DNA from: Massariosphaeria phaeospora
Lineage: Eukaryota > Ascomycota > Dothideomycetes > Pleosporales
Length of the DNA: 64,000 nt
NCBI GenBank assembly: GCA_011032825.1
Contig: JAADJZ010000015.1
Coordinates: 682,001-746,000 of the forward strand
Reading direction: 5' to 3'
Below the pieces are notes generated by a model. It was not told the origin of the DNA. It ran no database searches and was given only the letters and a program-made list of their open reading frames with translations. The translations under genes were made by a program, and so were the position numbers. Below are positions 32,961 to 44,955 of the stretch, one piece after another; within the stretch, counting starts at the first letter, position 1; every line of letters begins with the position of its first letter.

Positions 32961-33884
32961 ATGCCATTGAAGCTGAGACCATTTTTTGGTGTCCCCAGAG
33001 TACGGTTTTATTCCTCTGGCCAGCGATTTCCGAAAGCCGATATACTACGAGACACTCAGCGACAGGATACGGTGAAGCTTGATCTCGACAAGCCCGTAGT
33101 TCTCAAGAACTGGTTCAGCGACCTTCCTGCGATTGCGAAATGGTTCACACCATCGCCCATGGAAAATGGGTTCCATGAGCTTAACACAACATATCTAGAA
33201 GCCTATGGATTTACGCTCGTACCTCTTGAGATGACTCGCTCGTCCTCAAGTCTCGCAGGTCTCCCCCTACAGTCCTCGTTCGAACGCTTCGAGGCGCCTC
33301 TATCGATCCTCCTCTCCCAGATGACTGGCGCACAGGAGTCGGCGATCCAGCTATACCTCGCTCAATGCTCTCTCGCAGACCTGCCCTCCGATCTGCAGAC
33401 CGACCTGCCCACGCCTGACGTGATATCGCGCGTCGGGAAAGGTGACATCTACGGCTCGAGCTTATGGTTAGGACGCCCGCCGACACGGACACCGCTCCAT
33501 AGAGACCCCAATCCGAACCTCTTCGTACAATTGGCAGGGAAGAAGGTGGTTCGGATGATGAAACCCAAAGATGGACTGGCACTGTATGAGCGGTTACAGG
33601 AGGGCGGTCGACATGCGAATATGAGGGGTGAGGAGATGATGGCTGGTACTGAGACGGAGAGATTGGAGGATGCTGTTTGGAGCGACAAGGAGGGTGGCAC
33701 TGTTGCGGACGGTGTGCAGGCAGAATTAGAGAGCGGGGATGGATTGTTTATACCATTAGGATGGTGGCATTCTGTAAGAGGAGTCGGGAGCGGAGCCAAT
33801 GCGTCGGTGAGTACCTACAACGCGGACGGTCACATATTAGGTCCCAACTAATGCTCCGAGTAGGTCAATTGGTGGTTTAGATAA
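32961..33884 (+). CDS. JmjC/cupin-8 domain protein, possibly mitochondrial
   Basis: Two exons (32961-33806 and 33864-33884) give 288 residues. The second exon encodes only VNWWFR and stop, a conserved ending in this family. The metal site of Fe(II)/2-oxoglutarate oxygenases is present: H180-x-D182 in PLHRDPNPNLFVQLAGKK, and a distal H270 in PLGWWHSVRG. The N terminus (MPLKLRPFFGVPRVRFYSSG) is basic, without acidic residues, and ends in an RFYSS-type cleavage context, which suggests mitochondrial import; this is inference. The substrate is unknown. Members of this group hydroxylate proteins or RNA-modifying partners. Ser/Gln-rich loops separate the helical N-terminal half from the cupin core. 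The ATG was chosen because the upstream frame has no conserved content and overlaps the promoter. Confidence 0.85.
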
Positions 33885-34054
33885 TGCGCTGTTGACCAAT
33901 TCAAAAAGGTTCTGACAGGAATTGCCCTCTTCATCGCTCCTGCTCTGTTGAGCATCTGCTGGGTTGGCTCGTTCTGTGCGGGACGTAGCTTCCACTTTGC
34001 TCCACACGCGCCACCTTTTCCATTTAACCGCCAACCTCACCTACGACCGTGGCC

Positions 34055-35399
34055 ATGGAGTTTGTCCTCCGATGCAACGATCTTAAATGCCGTGCTCAGC
34101 TTGAGGACCGGGCTATCGTTACGACCTGCAGGTTAGTCAAGCAGTCGCACGTCTCTTGCTCAAATTACTAACTCTCGGTACAAGCCATGTCTTCTGCGCC
34201 CAGTGTGCCGACACTACGGGGCTTTCGAGGTCATCCAACGCGAACAGAGCGTGCCCGGCGTGTGGCACGCAGCTCGTTAACCCAGACGACGTCGTGGTTG
34301 CAGGACTAAATCCGTCCGAGGATTACAAGACGAGTGTGCTCAGTGGTCTCAGCCCGTCCATCATCATGGAATGCGCAAGCAGGGGGTTGGCGTTCTACAG
34401 CTACCAGGCGTCGCAAGAAATGTACGTCACTGCGCCCTGAGGGTGACCTTTCGATTGACTTGAGCATAGCATATACCAGGAGCACCTTGCCAAATCACTC
34501 ACCGAGAAATATGCGACTCTCAGCCAGCAGATGGACCAGCTAATCCATGACGCCAACTCCCAGATTAAGGTACTGCAGGACAAGATGCAAGGTTTGAGCC
34601 CTTCGGGTTATGTTACACGCCCGAGTAGCTAACCTATTATTGTAGCAATGCAAGCCGAACAAGCCTCTCTCGAGCACAAGAACCACGAACTTATCGACGC
34701 CTATAGAGAGAAAACCAAGACTCACCAGCAGGTTCAGAAACTATATCAATCGCTCAAAGCCCAAGTGATGGCGTCTCACGTGGCGAATGCTGCTGGCGAT
34801 GAAGCGGACTACACACTCAACACAGCTCGAGGCGATCGTTTTGTGGACAGGCTTCCTGGTACACGAACGGGGACTGCCAATTTCAGCCAGCATGGGCCAG
34901 GTCCACAGCAGCGCGGCACCGGAAGACAACGCAATGGGGCCGAGAGTGGAAGCTCTGGGAGCAATAGTCAGCGCGGAGGTAGCGTTAGGCTCGCCCCTTG
35001 GAATTCTCAGGCTCAAGATCGTGGTTTAATCGGAAGGACGTACACCGGCCGTAGGTGCATTCTCTTGACATCGTATACGCTACTAATTTCTCACCGGTTG
35101 GCTCCAACACTGTATACTGCATACTGCATGGCGCCAGTTAAGAACCCAGACTGATTTTATGTCTAGAATCTGCTCCGGTCGGATCCCCTGCCCAAGGCCA
35201 CGCACGCAGCCGGCTTCCTGTCCTTGGTGGGACACGTCAAAATGCCTTCTTGAATGCAGACATCGGCCCCTCCTACCAAGCCTCGCCGATCACAAGACAG
35301 CCTCTAGGCGTTAGCACAGGCAACCGAAATCTGGGCAGCTACGGGCTTGGTGGGAAAACACCCAAGCGAGCTAATGGTAGGGGCACAAATACTGGATAG
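34055..35399 (+). CDS. HEI10: HEI10-like RING-finger coiled-coil protein (meiotic crossover factor)
   Basis: Five exons (34055-34131, 34185-34421, 34470-34591, 34646-35050, 35167-35399) give 357 residues. Splicing assembles an N-terminal C3HC4 RING: C7, C12, C25, H27, C30, C33, C49, C52. The conserved DDVVVAGLNPSEDYKTSVLSG follows, then SIIMECASRGLAFYSYQ. A long coiled coil occupies about residues 105-185. The Gly/Ser/Arg-rich C terminus is probably disordered. This layout is that of HEI10/CCNB1IP1, a SUMO/ubiquitin ligase-like protein that marks crossover sites on meiotic chromosomes (family knowledge, including Sordaria). The last intron is the least certain: without it the frame ends at 35154. 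It follows the JmjC gene in tandem by 170 bp. Confidence 0.87.
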
Positions 35400-38300
35400 T
35401 TAGGACGATAAATAACTGGCTGGCTCATCGGTATGTGCATGCTATCGAGGGAGATATGGTGCATATTCTGCCCAATCTTTTGACCATCGGGCCCAAAGTT
35501 GCAGGGGCCAGAATCAGAGGCTGTCGTTTGGCGTTATGCCGTGGAACATCGGGCTGAATGTGAATGTACGAATGTCTGAGACACCGGAGCATAATTGATG
35601 GAGTGAGAACTTTCTTATGCAAAGCTTGTTCAGACGTACTGCGGTCGGTCGAGACGCTGCCTTGTAAGTCTACTCTGGGATACGTGTGCGCCGCGAGATT
35701 AAGCAACTCAATGGACCAGAAGTACTTTTACACATGACATGGTACCCGAAAGAAAGTGACGGCCAAAGATAACCAGACCATAACGCTGTATACGAAAAGG
35801 AGGCGTAAATGTGAGGCTGCAAGGCTTAAACGCCACTTTACATTCTCGGCGAGTTAGGTGCGACTAGGTTTTGAAGCGAGCGTAGAAGCGACTCAACAAT
35901 GTAGATCAAAGTTTATACGCTCCCGAAGTGGTCGCCTCGTAAAACTGACTCGTGAGATGCGGAGTCGCGCAGCTCCGCTGTGCAGGAAGTAGTTTACTAC
36001 ATCAGGGAAACTTACCGAGCCCAAAGTCAAAAAGCCCGATTCAATGGAGAAGGGCTCGTGTGGGTTGTACGCATAATGAGGCTTTGTACATGTTATAAGG
36101 CTTGCGCTAGGTGTCCATGCACGACGGGGAAGTCGGACCGATCTCGTGTTGCAGATAGTTGATGCATAGTTGGGCAAAGGGGTGGCTTTTGGGTTTGTTG
36201 GGATCGTAGGGAAGCTTGGGTTTCGTGGAGAAGTCTGGTTTCGGAGGTGTGGAGGACGTGGCTGTTGTGCTGTGCGACCTGTGCAGGTTATTGGAGGACG
36301 TGTGAGGTGTGTGGGTATGTTTGTTGTACAGCGGATGCAAAGCGTGCTGAAAGCAGTGGTGAGGTTGTAACATGGATATCTCTTTCTTTGTTTTGTAACT
36401 TGTTGGATTCGACTCGACCTGAAGACTCAACATACCACATTGCTTCGGATTAAGAGACGATAAAATTGTCTGATGGTGCGTTGTGAAATGGCATGTCGTG
36501 GGAACCTCGCGATGCAGGTTCAAGTTCCATAGGCGTAATAACGCCCAAACTAGAGTGATCGCTGTGGTGCATGATGCGTCTTTCTCATGATAGGCGTACG
36601 ACTCTGCCCTTGCTGCAGCTTCTCGACGCTAGGGTCAACGACCTTTGAACAAAAATACATGTCGAACCTTCGAGATATCCCTCGACGAGATATTACAAAT
36701 GCTGAGTATGGGATATTACGTATCGGATCTTGATTCTCGGTGGCGATGAGGTGATGTGTCACTGGAGGCGAAATTTTGCCCCTGATCGTGGCGTAGTGAA
36801 AGTATTGCGTAAACGCCAAAGTCGCTTTTGCCTGCGGAGAAAACTCTGGTCTGAACAACATGAAGCCAATGATCGAAGTGGATTGGTGTTTTTAAGAATG
36901 TTGCAATATCGAAGGTCTGCCTAATCATATCAGCTGTTTTCAACCCAGTATGGCCTGTGAAATGACGGAACCCTGAAAGTTGGCAAAAGTTCACCGGGAA
37001 ATCAGTCCTATGCCCTGCATATGTACGTCAAGCCGTGGAAACAGGGTCCAGAATTTATGGTGTGTGGAGAAGAGCATTGACTGGACTTTCCGAGTTGGCG
37101 TCGTGGTACTGTGCTTGGTGGCTAGATGTAATTGAGCCGAAGTTGAGGCATGTGATGCTTAGACGACTAGTCATTCATCTGTCGAGCCAGCTGAATCATT
37201 CGTCGATCTGAGCGAAGCCCAATCTAGAGCGCGGCGAAAAGTTGAAGTGAGGCGGTCTCTAGACTTGGTTGGCCATGGTCTATAGTGACTCTGGGCCGAG
37301 AGGTTTCAGTATCGAGCATTCTGGTGATTGCTAATAGAGTCTTCCCCGGTATGAGAATAGAACAAGCCAATGGCTCTAGAGGGTGCCTGTTGTACTGCAT
37401 TAGGTAGATGCAGCTATGGCTGGCTGGGCACCGTGTGGAGGTAACATAAGCCTCCACGAAAGTAACAATAGAAAAGCCACGAACAGGAATCCTAACAGCT
37501 ATGAGGAGAACAAAGGTTGTAGAAATGAGACGGTGGAGGTTCACGAAAAAACGCCAAGACCCAACCCAAACGCCTTGAAACCGGGCATTGGAGACACCGC
37601 ATTAACCATACGTAGCGCAGTCTATGCCCTGGCTGCATCCAAGATAGGCGCATTGGGGGTGACTTGGTCTCTCTACAGCTGGTCCCTTGATAACCTGCAC
37701 TGGTCTCACTTCACGGTGTAGGTAGGATCTGACCGGTGAGAGGCGAGGGCAGTGTCCGACCATAAGGATAACCGAAAAGGACACGTAAGGGTTGAAGACG
37801 AGGCGACTTCGGCGAAGATGAAGAACTCCAGGGCTGGGAGTCCGCGGCGTCCAGGGGGTGACGGGGACGTGGTTTTGAGGCCTGTGCGTGGGTGGAGCCC
37901 CCATGGTTCAGGCTAGCTCTCCCGCCGTGCCTTCCCCGTTCAACGCTGGCTCAACCGATGCTTAATCGCACCTACTTCCTCGGACCACAGGCACCACCGC
38001 GCTTACATCACGCGGGAGATCATGTTCTTCTTGAAAAGATGCCTTGCATTGCGACACCGGACGGCATCTGATGCCTCTGCACAGACACCAAGCACTACCT
38101 CGTCCTCTCACCTTCCATCAACCTTTTCATCAGGCCCATCCTTCGCTCCAGGCTCCTTCAAACAACCAACATCCAATCCACCACCGACCCTTCCGGCTAA
38201 CGTATGCCCAACGCCAACGCCAACCCGATGATGACACATCCAAGATACGAAATTTAACGAACGATGATCCGCTCCGCTCACTCGCTCACGCCGCCTGCTA

Positions 38301-38828
38301 CCTGTCGACCCCACTACCTCGTTACAGAGAAAGAGATGATACACTTTGAGACATAAAGCGATACGATGACTGCTGCGCCAAAGGGAAAATAAGAAGTGGG
38401 ACGACAATGGACTGAATAGTGAAGCTATGATAGCTAAGATGTGGTCATGGCCAGATACTTTGGCACTGGGAGAGGCAAGGAAACATAAGCCACACTGGAA
38501 CGGGACATGTCTGGCACCTAGAAAGTCGTCTCCCCCTCCCGAACATCTTTAGAGGAATCGCCCCGTGGATGAAAGAGATATTGATAGGTTGTAGCTTTTG
38601 TCTAACCAGCAAGAGAAAAGTATCAGTGGTCTCGTGATGCACTACTGATCGCGTTGAATGTAAGCCGCCGTAAATATGCTGCATGTCAGCATGAAAGACT
38701 AGACCTGCTCCTCCGATTCGGTCCCAGAGGTCGTTGTCTTCGCACCGAAGCCGGTCGAGAGTCCCGGTCCTAGTCCTTGGAGAATCATCTGACCATCTGA
38801 CGTTCGCCACCACCAGAGTTGGTGGCAG
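35400..38828. other. 3.4 kb gene-poor region
   Basis: Only short frames on both strands. The one with some protein-like character is the 88-codon minus frame at 36107-36373, listed separately. A GGTTCAAGTTCC near 36510 resembles a tRNA B box but I could not fold a cloverleaf around it. No transposon ends or long repeats were seen. Confidence 0.4.
36107..36373 (-). CDS. Possible small protein, unrecognised
   Basis: An 88-residue frame starting at an ATG. The first half is His/Thr/Ser-rich and basic. The second half reads LPYDPNKPKSHPFAQLCINY, which looks more like constrained protein than the surrounding frames. No domain is recognised and no homologous neighbour supports it. It may be an exon of a longer gene, because a GTAAGT donor follows an overlapping open frame at about 36017. 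Evidence is weak. Confidence 0.22.
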   Translation of the reverse strand: MLQPHHCFQHALHPLYNKHTHTPHTSSNNLHRSHSTTATSSTPPKPDFSTKPKLPYDPNKPKSHPFAQLCINYLQHEIGPTSPSCMDT

Positions 38829-40372
38829 CTAGTGCTTCCGTCGCTCCGCAGGCCCGGGGCCTAGTTCCGGATGTCGCTTTCTATAATGCTTCAAGCGGGC
38901 GTCCTGTCTCTTGAACACCTTTGGACAGCCGATATCCTCACACGGGTATGTCTTCTCGCATCTTCCAGCATGCTTCTGTCTAATGTGTCTTGCAAGATTC
39001 CCGACTCTATACCCGCCCGTGAACTCAGCACCACAGTTGTGCTCCTGACAGCCTAGAACATCGGGAATGGTTGATGTGCCACTGCCCGTTGAAGGAGTCG
39101 GGGAGTTTGGGACAAGCCCTTCACTCGTTATTCGAGAGGAAGGAACACCAAGATGTGTACTGTGGACTTTTTAGCACTCGATCAACTCGTCGGCGCGGAC
39201 ACATCTCACCTGAAATTAGAACCGCACTCTGCGCTACTGGGTTTCTGGGACCACCCTGGCGCCGTTTCCATTGGAACACCTAACGGAGAGCTGATTTGTC
39301 CGTTGTATGGCGACAATACTATTTCAGAAAATTCTGAGGCACTAGCTTGGGTCCCGGGACGAAGCGTTACTGTGCTGTCGCTTAGCTCTATCGATACAGA
39401 AACGACGGACGAAGCTGGAGTAGACTGTCGTTGACCAGAGGACGCAGTCGAGTAGTCATCTTTGGCGCGCTCAAATCCGCCACCAGCGAACGCGCTGGCC
39501 TCTTCCGGCTCCTGCCCGTACTTCGCACGCAGAGATTCTCCTTGGCCTTCATGTAGCATGGTCCATGGTGTCCATGGTTCATCCCGAGTTGAGCTACCTT
39601 CGGTGTACTGCTCAAAGCATTCGATGGCTCTTGCTGTTGTATGGTGTCCATCGCTAGCTCCCAGGAAGTTAACGCTAGAGTAGGCGTTAGGAGTCGACTC
39701 AATCGGCTGCGTGCACTCCAGAGTGTGTTCGACCAATCCTCGAATCTCTTGTGGATTCATTGTCATTAGGTCTGGTGTATGCCCTTCACCTATGCTGTTG
39801 CCAACCTGGGTCTGGACACGATACCCGGCTTGGAGAGTGGAAAAGACACTAAGAGGACTTCCATGATAGCCTGTATGGCTGGAGTTGCTATCGGAATGCG
39901 CTTCCTCAAAAGACTGCGGCGGATTCTGGTGCCATCGCTGTGAAAAAAAGTCCACGTTGTCGAGTCTCATTTGGACCTGCCCGTGGTCGTACTGGTCTCC
40001 CAAAGCGGGTGAGAATGGTATGCTGGCTAGAGGAAATGCCGGAGTACCTCTGTCATATACGTCGCGGGCGCAGTCAGAGTCAATTTGGACTAATGGCCTG
40101 ATAGTTATCTCCCCGGCGCAGTGAGCAGATCCTTGAGGCCCAACAAGATTACGGTTCTCGTGTCGAGATGGGCTTGCAATTGTAACCTGTTGCCGAAATG
40201 CGGAAGAGGATGAGGATGGCTCTGAGCCCGCCACGAACCGATTGAGGCACTCGGGGCTTTGATATTCGCCCCATGGTAGCATCTCACGGTATTCTAGTCC
40301 GACCTCGTCGTCTGCCTGGTCTTGATAAAAGGGACTCTGTAATCCTCGCCGCGTACTACCGTGGTCGGCCAT
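38829..40372 (-). CDS. C2H2 zinc-finger transcription factor (paralogue A)
   Basis: Two exons (40372-39210 and 39159-38829) give 497 residues. The fingers lie in exon 2. Finger 1 is C425-x4-C430-x15-H446-x4-H451 with FTGGYRVGNLARHIRQKH. Finger 2 is C461-x4-C466-x12-H479-x4-H484 with FKRQDARLKHYRKRH. The first ~420 residues are Ser/Gln/Asp-rich and disordered, a possible activation region. The 15-residue gap in finger 1 is longer than the usual 12 and is shared with the two genes at 43660 and 48637. The intron was placed at GTGAGA...CCACAG (50 nt); a later acceptor at GGGCAG would also keep frame and shorten the linker. It is probably a nuclear sequence-specific regulator, with target unknown. 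The start is the first ATG; a GTG lies just upstream. Confidence 0.78.
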
Positions 40373-43300
40373 GGTCACGCTTTGAAAGGACGCTCAAGAG
40401 TATCTCTGATTCCCCTTTCAGCGACCTCGCGGTGCTATAGTGCCAGTACTCTAGAAGATTCGAGCTTTTCGGGAAGTAGTCGGTCCTCGTGGGTAGGATA
40501 TTACGGCGGGGAACACAGGCGAGTCTGCCACCACAGCGTTTGGTGGTGGTCGGAACAGAGGGTACGTGAGGCGAAAGAGCTATGTGAAGAGGATTGACAC
40601 GGTTCTTGAAGGATGTTGGTGGAGACAGTGTATCCCGTGGATGGGCCTTCGGGGTGGGATGCTGTGGTCGTCGCCCAGCCTGATGCGCAACACGCGCTTG
40701 GACCAGCAACAGGGGTGTGGACGCTCGAGATCAAACGACCAGCGACCACGAGTATCGATTGTACTGTGGCTGTGGTCGGGACTATGTCAAGAGCAAGATC
40801 GAATGGAGTGGAGGTTTGATGCCGTTGTTCTGGAAAGACTGTGCGGCGTCAGCAGTCGGGCGTGACAGTACGAAAGAGTCTAAGCAAAGGTACCCAAAAG
40901 ACTCCAATGCTATACCGACCTTGCATCACTCCAGAACCCGCTGGCTAGCCTCACTTTCACCCTGGAGCCCATCAAAGATATAGCCGTTAGCAAGAATGGC
41001 GTAGATTGCTTAGTCTGGTGGGGAAGGGCTATGTCTGTTGAACGCGGCTTCCAACACGACAAGGCTTCCTAGCTAGTCTAGCACCGTGTATTTCGGGCCA
41101 CCACTTCTGTACCGCTGAAGTGTCTTGGATATGGATCTGGCGAGGGGTCTATCCGTGCGCTCGACGCTGGTCGAATAGTGTTTGACCTGGGCTACAATCC
41201 CTCTCCACTAGTGCGCCTTGGACTAGCCTCGAATCTCCCCCTCTGAGAGTCTCACGACTGATATTTTTCTGGCATGAGCAACAAAGTTGGTTGCACTTGT
41301 CTTTCAACCACACTGACTCGTCTCCCTTGGAAGTCGTTTCGAGCCTATAGGGGGATAAGCAAGCACGTAACATGTATCAGCCTGCGATTTTGGATCGCGC
41401 AAGCCCTGTCCGCGTTGACAGCATTGTCGTATATCAACACCGGACCCAATGTAAAGCAACAGCCCACATTTTGATGGACCTTGGTGCAAGGCGCTCTCTC
41501 ATCATAAGGCGTACATGTTGAGGAAGGGTCGGTAGCGACCTATGGTCCCATGGGGCTGTGTGGGCATATCTTATAAGCTCCTCGAACTCCAGCTGACTGG
41601 TCGCTGTATGACAAGCCTCAAGCCCGATGACACCTCAGGAATGATTATCTCCAGAGTGATGGTCTACCTTGGGGCGAACTAGTATGGAGGAGTGGCGCAA
41701 AAGACAACTAGGAGTATAGGATAGCTTTCGGGGCGGGACTAGCTAACAGTGCTTGGGTTCGAAGGTTACGGTCTAGCAAATTGGGCGGACTTCCTGCTTA
41801 AAAGATAGAGAACTAGGCCATCCAGTTCTTTGTCCGAAGATTGAGCACATCCGGAGCCCCTCAATCGGCAATCTGACCTCTCGCGCAACCCTTCCCACCA
41901 CCCACACAGCGATGCGCATATGTAGACTCGCTGCAGCTGTGAGTGGTTTCCACCTCGACGGTAGGGACGGAGAACCTCAAAAGTCTCGTTACCCGAGCAA
42001 AAACGGCCACGTCTTATTAGTTTACAAGGTCTCAAGCAGCCTTGCAGATCCAAGCGATGGAGGAGCGGCACGGATCGCGAGGGAACGCCAGTTTTTTCCC
42101 TCGCGTGCTCAGTTCGACCGTATCCGCTCGCCAGTCTGACCAATATGGTTACACAACGCAAATATGACAGGATCCTCTTCCTCCGCTTTCGACCTTCCTC
42201 ATCCTAGATTTCTTCGCTGCTTCCTCGAACTTGAAAACTGTACGACTATCGGCGGCAAAGGTGCGATACAAGACCTGTAAATATGCCATCACTAATACCT
42301 TCTTGGAATGGATCACCGGGAGCGCTTGCTTCAGCCGGAAGATGCGCAAGTGCTTCGCGATTAATCTTGGTTCAGGCGGCGCTGGCAGCAGGCGACTGAA
42401 ATCGAACACTTCAATCGCAAAATACCCCTAGAGCGTTCTTCCGTCTCCCGCAGCACGCTGCCGCTTTTCTCGAACCGCGTGCCGTGGCTCTCTGCGTTGC
42501 GCGAGGTAATCTACGCCTATTTAGGCGATGTAGCTCACAGCCATTCCCATCGCGCGACACTGCAGAAGCCGCCCTCCACCCTCCATAGTGGATGTTGCCA
42601 GCTGTCGTATTCAGCCTGGTGGTCATACGGTTGTGACGTTGTGGTACCGCCTTCAACGTATTGTTTATGTGCCGTGGAGCTGGCCGATCTTACGCCGTCT
42701 TAGAGTCGAGCGACACTCGATACTTTTTCATGCAAGAACGCTAGACCACACCCTAGAGAGGATATGATCAGTGGGCGAACCTTTCGGACTTGGTCACAAG
42801 CAACGACCGAACTCCTGCGCTTAGGCAGATCAAGCATGCACTTTACAGGCCCCGCAGAATGCCAAGCGGTATCGAAGAGCGCCACAATAAGTCCGCATAC
42901 GCCCAATCCTTGAGGACCCCGTCTCTGGCCACCAACCCGCTCAAGTCTTGCATCCGCGCACATATAGTCACCCGACACATCCTCTTTGGTCCACAACTTT
43001 TCCATGCTGTAGACAGCGAGTGGGGTTGGGCAGCGTATCTCGTCATAGCGAGTGTCGAATGGAATTGGCCGCGGATCACTTTCAATCTACTCTGTAGGCG
43101 ATTGGATTGAGCCTCATTTTGCGCACTCACACCCGCTTCCGCCGATGAAGCATTGGACACTGACACGCATCCGCGCAATTTATATCAATTAGGTGTCACA
43201 CGCTCACGTATCTCCGGGAACGGCCCGGTCCACATATAAGAACTAAATACAGGTGGCTGGCAAGTGTAGGCCTACCGTCCGCCTCTCGATACTCTCTACC

Positions 43301-43659
43301 GTACGAGGACTTCTACAATCCTATGACACGATCATTAGCAGCGCCCTAGGATCTAGACAACAAGTTGGCCGCCATTGGGAGAAGAACAAAGACTTGATTA
43401 ACTATGAAAAAAGATTTGCTGGCTTCCCTGATTCCGCCCTTCATTACGTTTACTCTACATCATGCAGCAGCTTTACATTACAGCTCTGCTCGGAGCAGTC
43501 CATGCAGACTATTACACATTGAGATTGGAAAGTGAATCTCTCTTGCGTCGATTCAACAAATGGTTTCCATGTCAAGATAACACGCGGGTAACAACCTAGA
43601 AGAGACTGTGAACGACATTAGAGCCGCCGAATCTGCTATCCTTGATCGATATGAACAGG
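40373..43659. other. 3.3 kb gene-poor spacer between C2H2 paralogues A and B
   Basis: Short, mutually overlapping frames only. At about 41458-41505 one frame reads KATAHILMDLGARRSLII, faintly like a retropepsin active site, but stops lie close on both sides. No terminal repeats were seen. Confidence 0.4.
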
Positions 43660-44955
43660 CTAGTACTCCGTTGCCGCCAGTTCATGAACAATCGCCTGCT
43701 TCCTGCGGTCAGGCCTCTTCCGTGGTTCGAGACCGAATCCATGCTTCTCCCACCCATGTTTCTTCAAGGCGTCCGTTCTGTTGTACATTTTGTTGCATGC
43801 AGAGCACCTGTGGCTTAAACTCGAGGATCCAGATAGGGAATGTTTCGTTCGCCTGTGTCTTGCTAAGTTTCCACGGCCATAGACGCCCGTGAACCTCTGG
43901 TGACATTCTTGACATTCAAGCACCGGGCATTCGGGAGAATCAGAGGTCCGTCTTAGCCCGTTTGTGTCGATTACCACCACTGTTTCCATAGGCTCAGCCG
44001 ATATGTTCTCGACTGGCAAGACACCATTGACGGATTCATCAACAAGAGGCGGGCCCTCCGAAGGCCATAGTTGTCGACGGACTGTGCTCGATGGACTTGA
44101 GTATGTGGGTGGGTCGTCGTTATAGCATGACATGGCACTTGCGGATAAACGTTGAATCTCTCTGTGCGGGGGCCTGTCAGGGTAGGGCTCCAGTGTGGGC
44201 TGCCCTGCAGCATATGTCGAGTGTTGTGAGAAAGAAGAACCTGGCGAACTCGAAGAACCCCATAAGTGCTGGAACGGATTCTCATTCGAACTGCACGAAC
44301 CACGGTTGGTTGAAACTGATTGGCCTGATGAACGAGAGGATGGTGTCGAGTAGCACCCGAAAGATGACCCTCCGTTAAGATCGTACTGTGCATCAGAACC
44401 ACCTCTCCAGCTATGCATACCAGTTTGCCGATCATACGTTCCGGAAGCGAAAATCGAACGGTCTAGACTAGGGAGGGGTGTATAGCCTGGTACGGGCCCA
44501 TTCGTCGCCTGGCTGCTGAATGGTGTACCATGCCAATCTCTACTAGCATCGGCTTGATCAAACAAGTCGTTCTGCGTCATTTGAAGTGTCTCAGGGTTCA
44601 GATCGTTGTCACGGAGAAGCACCGGTTGCGGAGTAGATCCTTGCCAAGTGTATTGTATGGTCATGTCCTGAAGTACCTCTGTCGCTTCAGATGATGCTAG
44701 CGTCGCAGAGGCACTAAGTTCGAACGGCTTATCGTTTTGAGTTAGCAGCTCATACGCGAAGGCTCCGTTTGGAATGCTCAGTGGGGAGCAGTCTCCAGAA
44801 AGTTCACTCCGATGTCCAACCTCAGCGCCAGCTTCGAGAGTATCTAGCTCGAAGCGTCCTCTGTCATTCAAGCGCTTATTTCGTGAAGGACGAAGCGCGT
44901 TAGGGATCTGTGGCAACGACCATTGCGGCGGTGAAAAGGACATCGAATGCAGCAT
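43660..44955 (-). CDS. C2H2 zinc-finger transcription factor (paralogue B)
   Basis: A single exon of 431 residues from an ATG at 44955 (a second ATG lies at 44943). Two C-terminal fingers: C348-x2-C351-x15-H367-x4-H372 with FTGVYGRGNLARHRRTKH, and C384-x2-C387-x12-H400-x4-H405 with YNRTDALKKHGWEKHG. The N-terminal 340 residues are Ser/Thr/Gln/Pro-rich without a known domain. A basic KRPDRRK patch follows finger 2. Architecture and finger spacing match the genes at 38829 and 48637, so the three are paralogues. The open frame extends upstream to 45228, but that part has no ATG and is Cys-rich, unlike the rest, so I left it out. A CACGTG lies at 45154-45159, about 200 bp upstream. Probably a nuclear regulator. 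Confidence 0.78.
   Translation of the reverse strand: MLHSMSFSPPQWSLPQIPNALRPSRNKRLNDRGRFELDTLEAGAEVGHRSELSGDCSPLSIPNGAFAYELLTQNDKPFELSASATLASSEATEVLQDMTIQYTWQGSTPQPVLLRDNDLNPETLQMTQNDLFDQADASRDWHGTPFSSQATNGPVPGYTPLPSLDRSIFASGTYDRQTGMHSWRGGSDAQYDLNGGSSFGCYSTPSSRSSGQSVSTNRGSCSSNENPFQHLWGSSSSPGSSFSQHSTYAAGQPTLEPYPDRPPHREIQRLSASAMSCYNDDPPTYSSPSSTVRRQLWPSEGPPLVDESVNGVLPVENISAEPMETVVVIDTNGLRRTSDSPECPVLECQECHQRFTGVYGRGNLARHRRTKHSLSGSSSLSHRCSACNKMYNRTDALKKHGWEKHGFGLEPRKRPDRRKQAIVHELAATEY

Noticed and set aside
36480..36530. tRNA-like B box (GGTTCAAGTTCC)
   Set aside because: No matching A box at the right distance and no acceptor-stem pairing that I could find.
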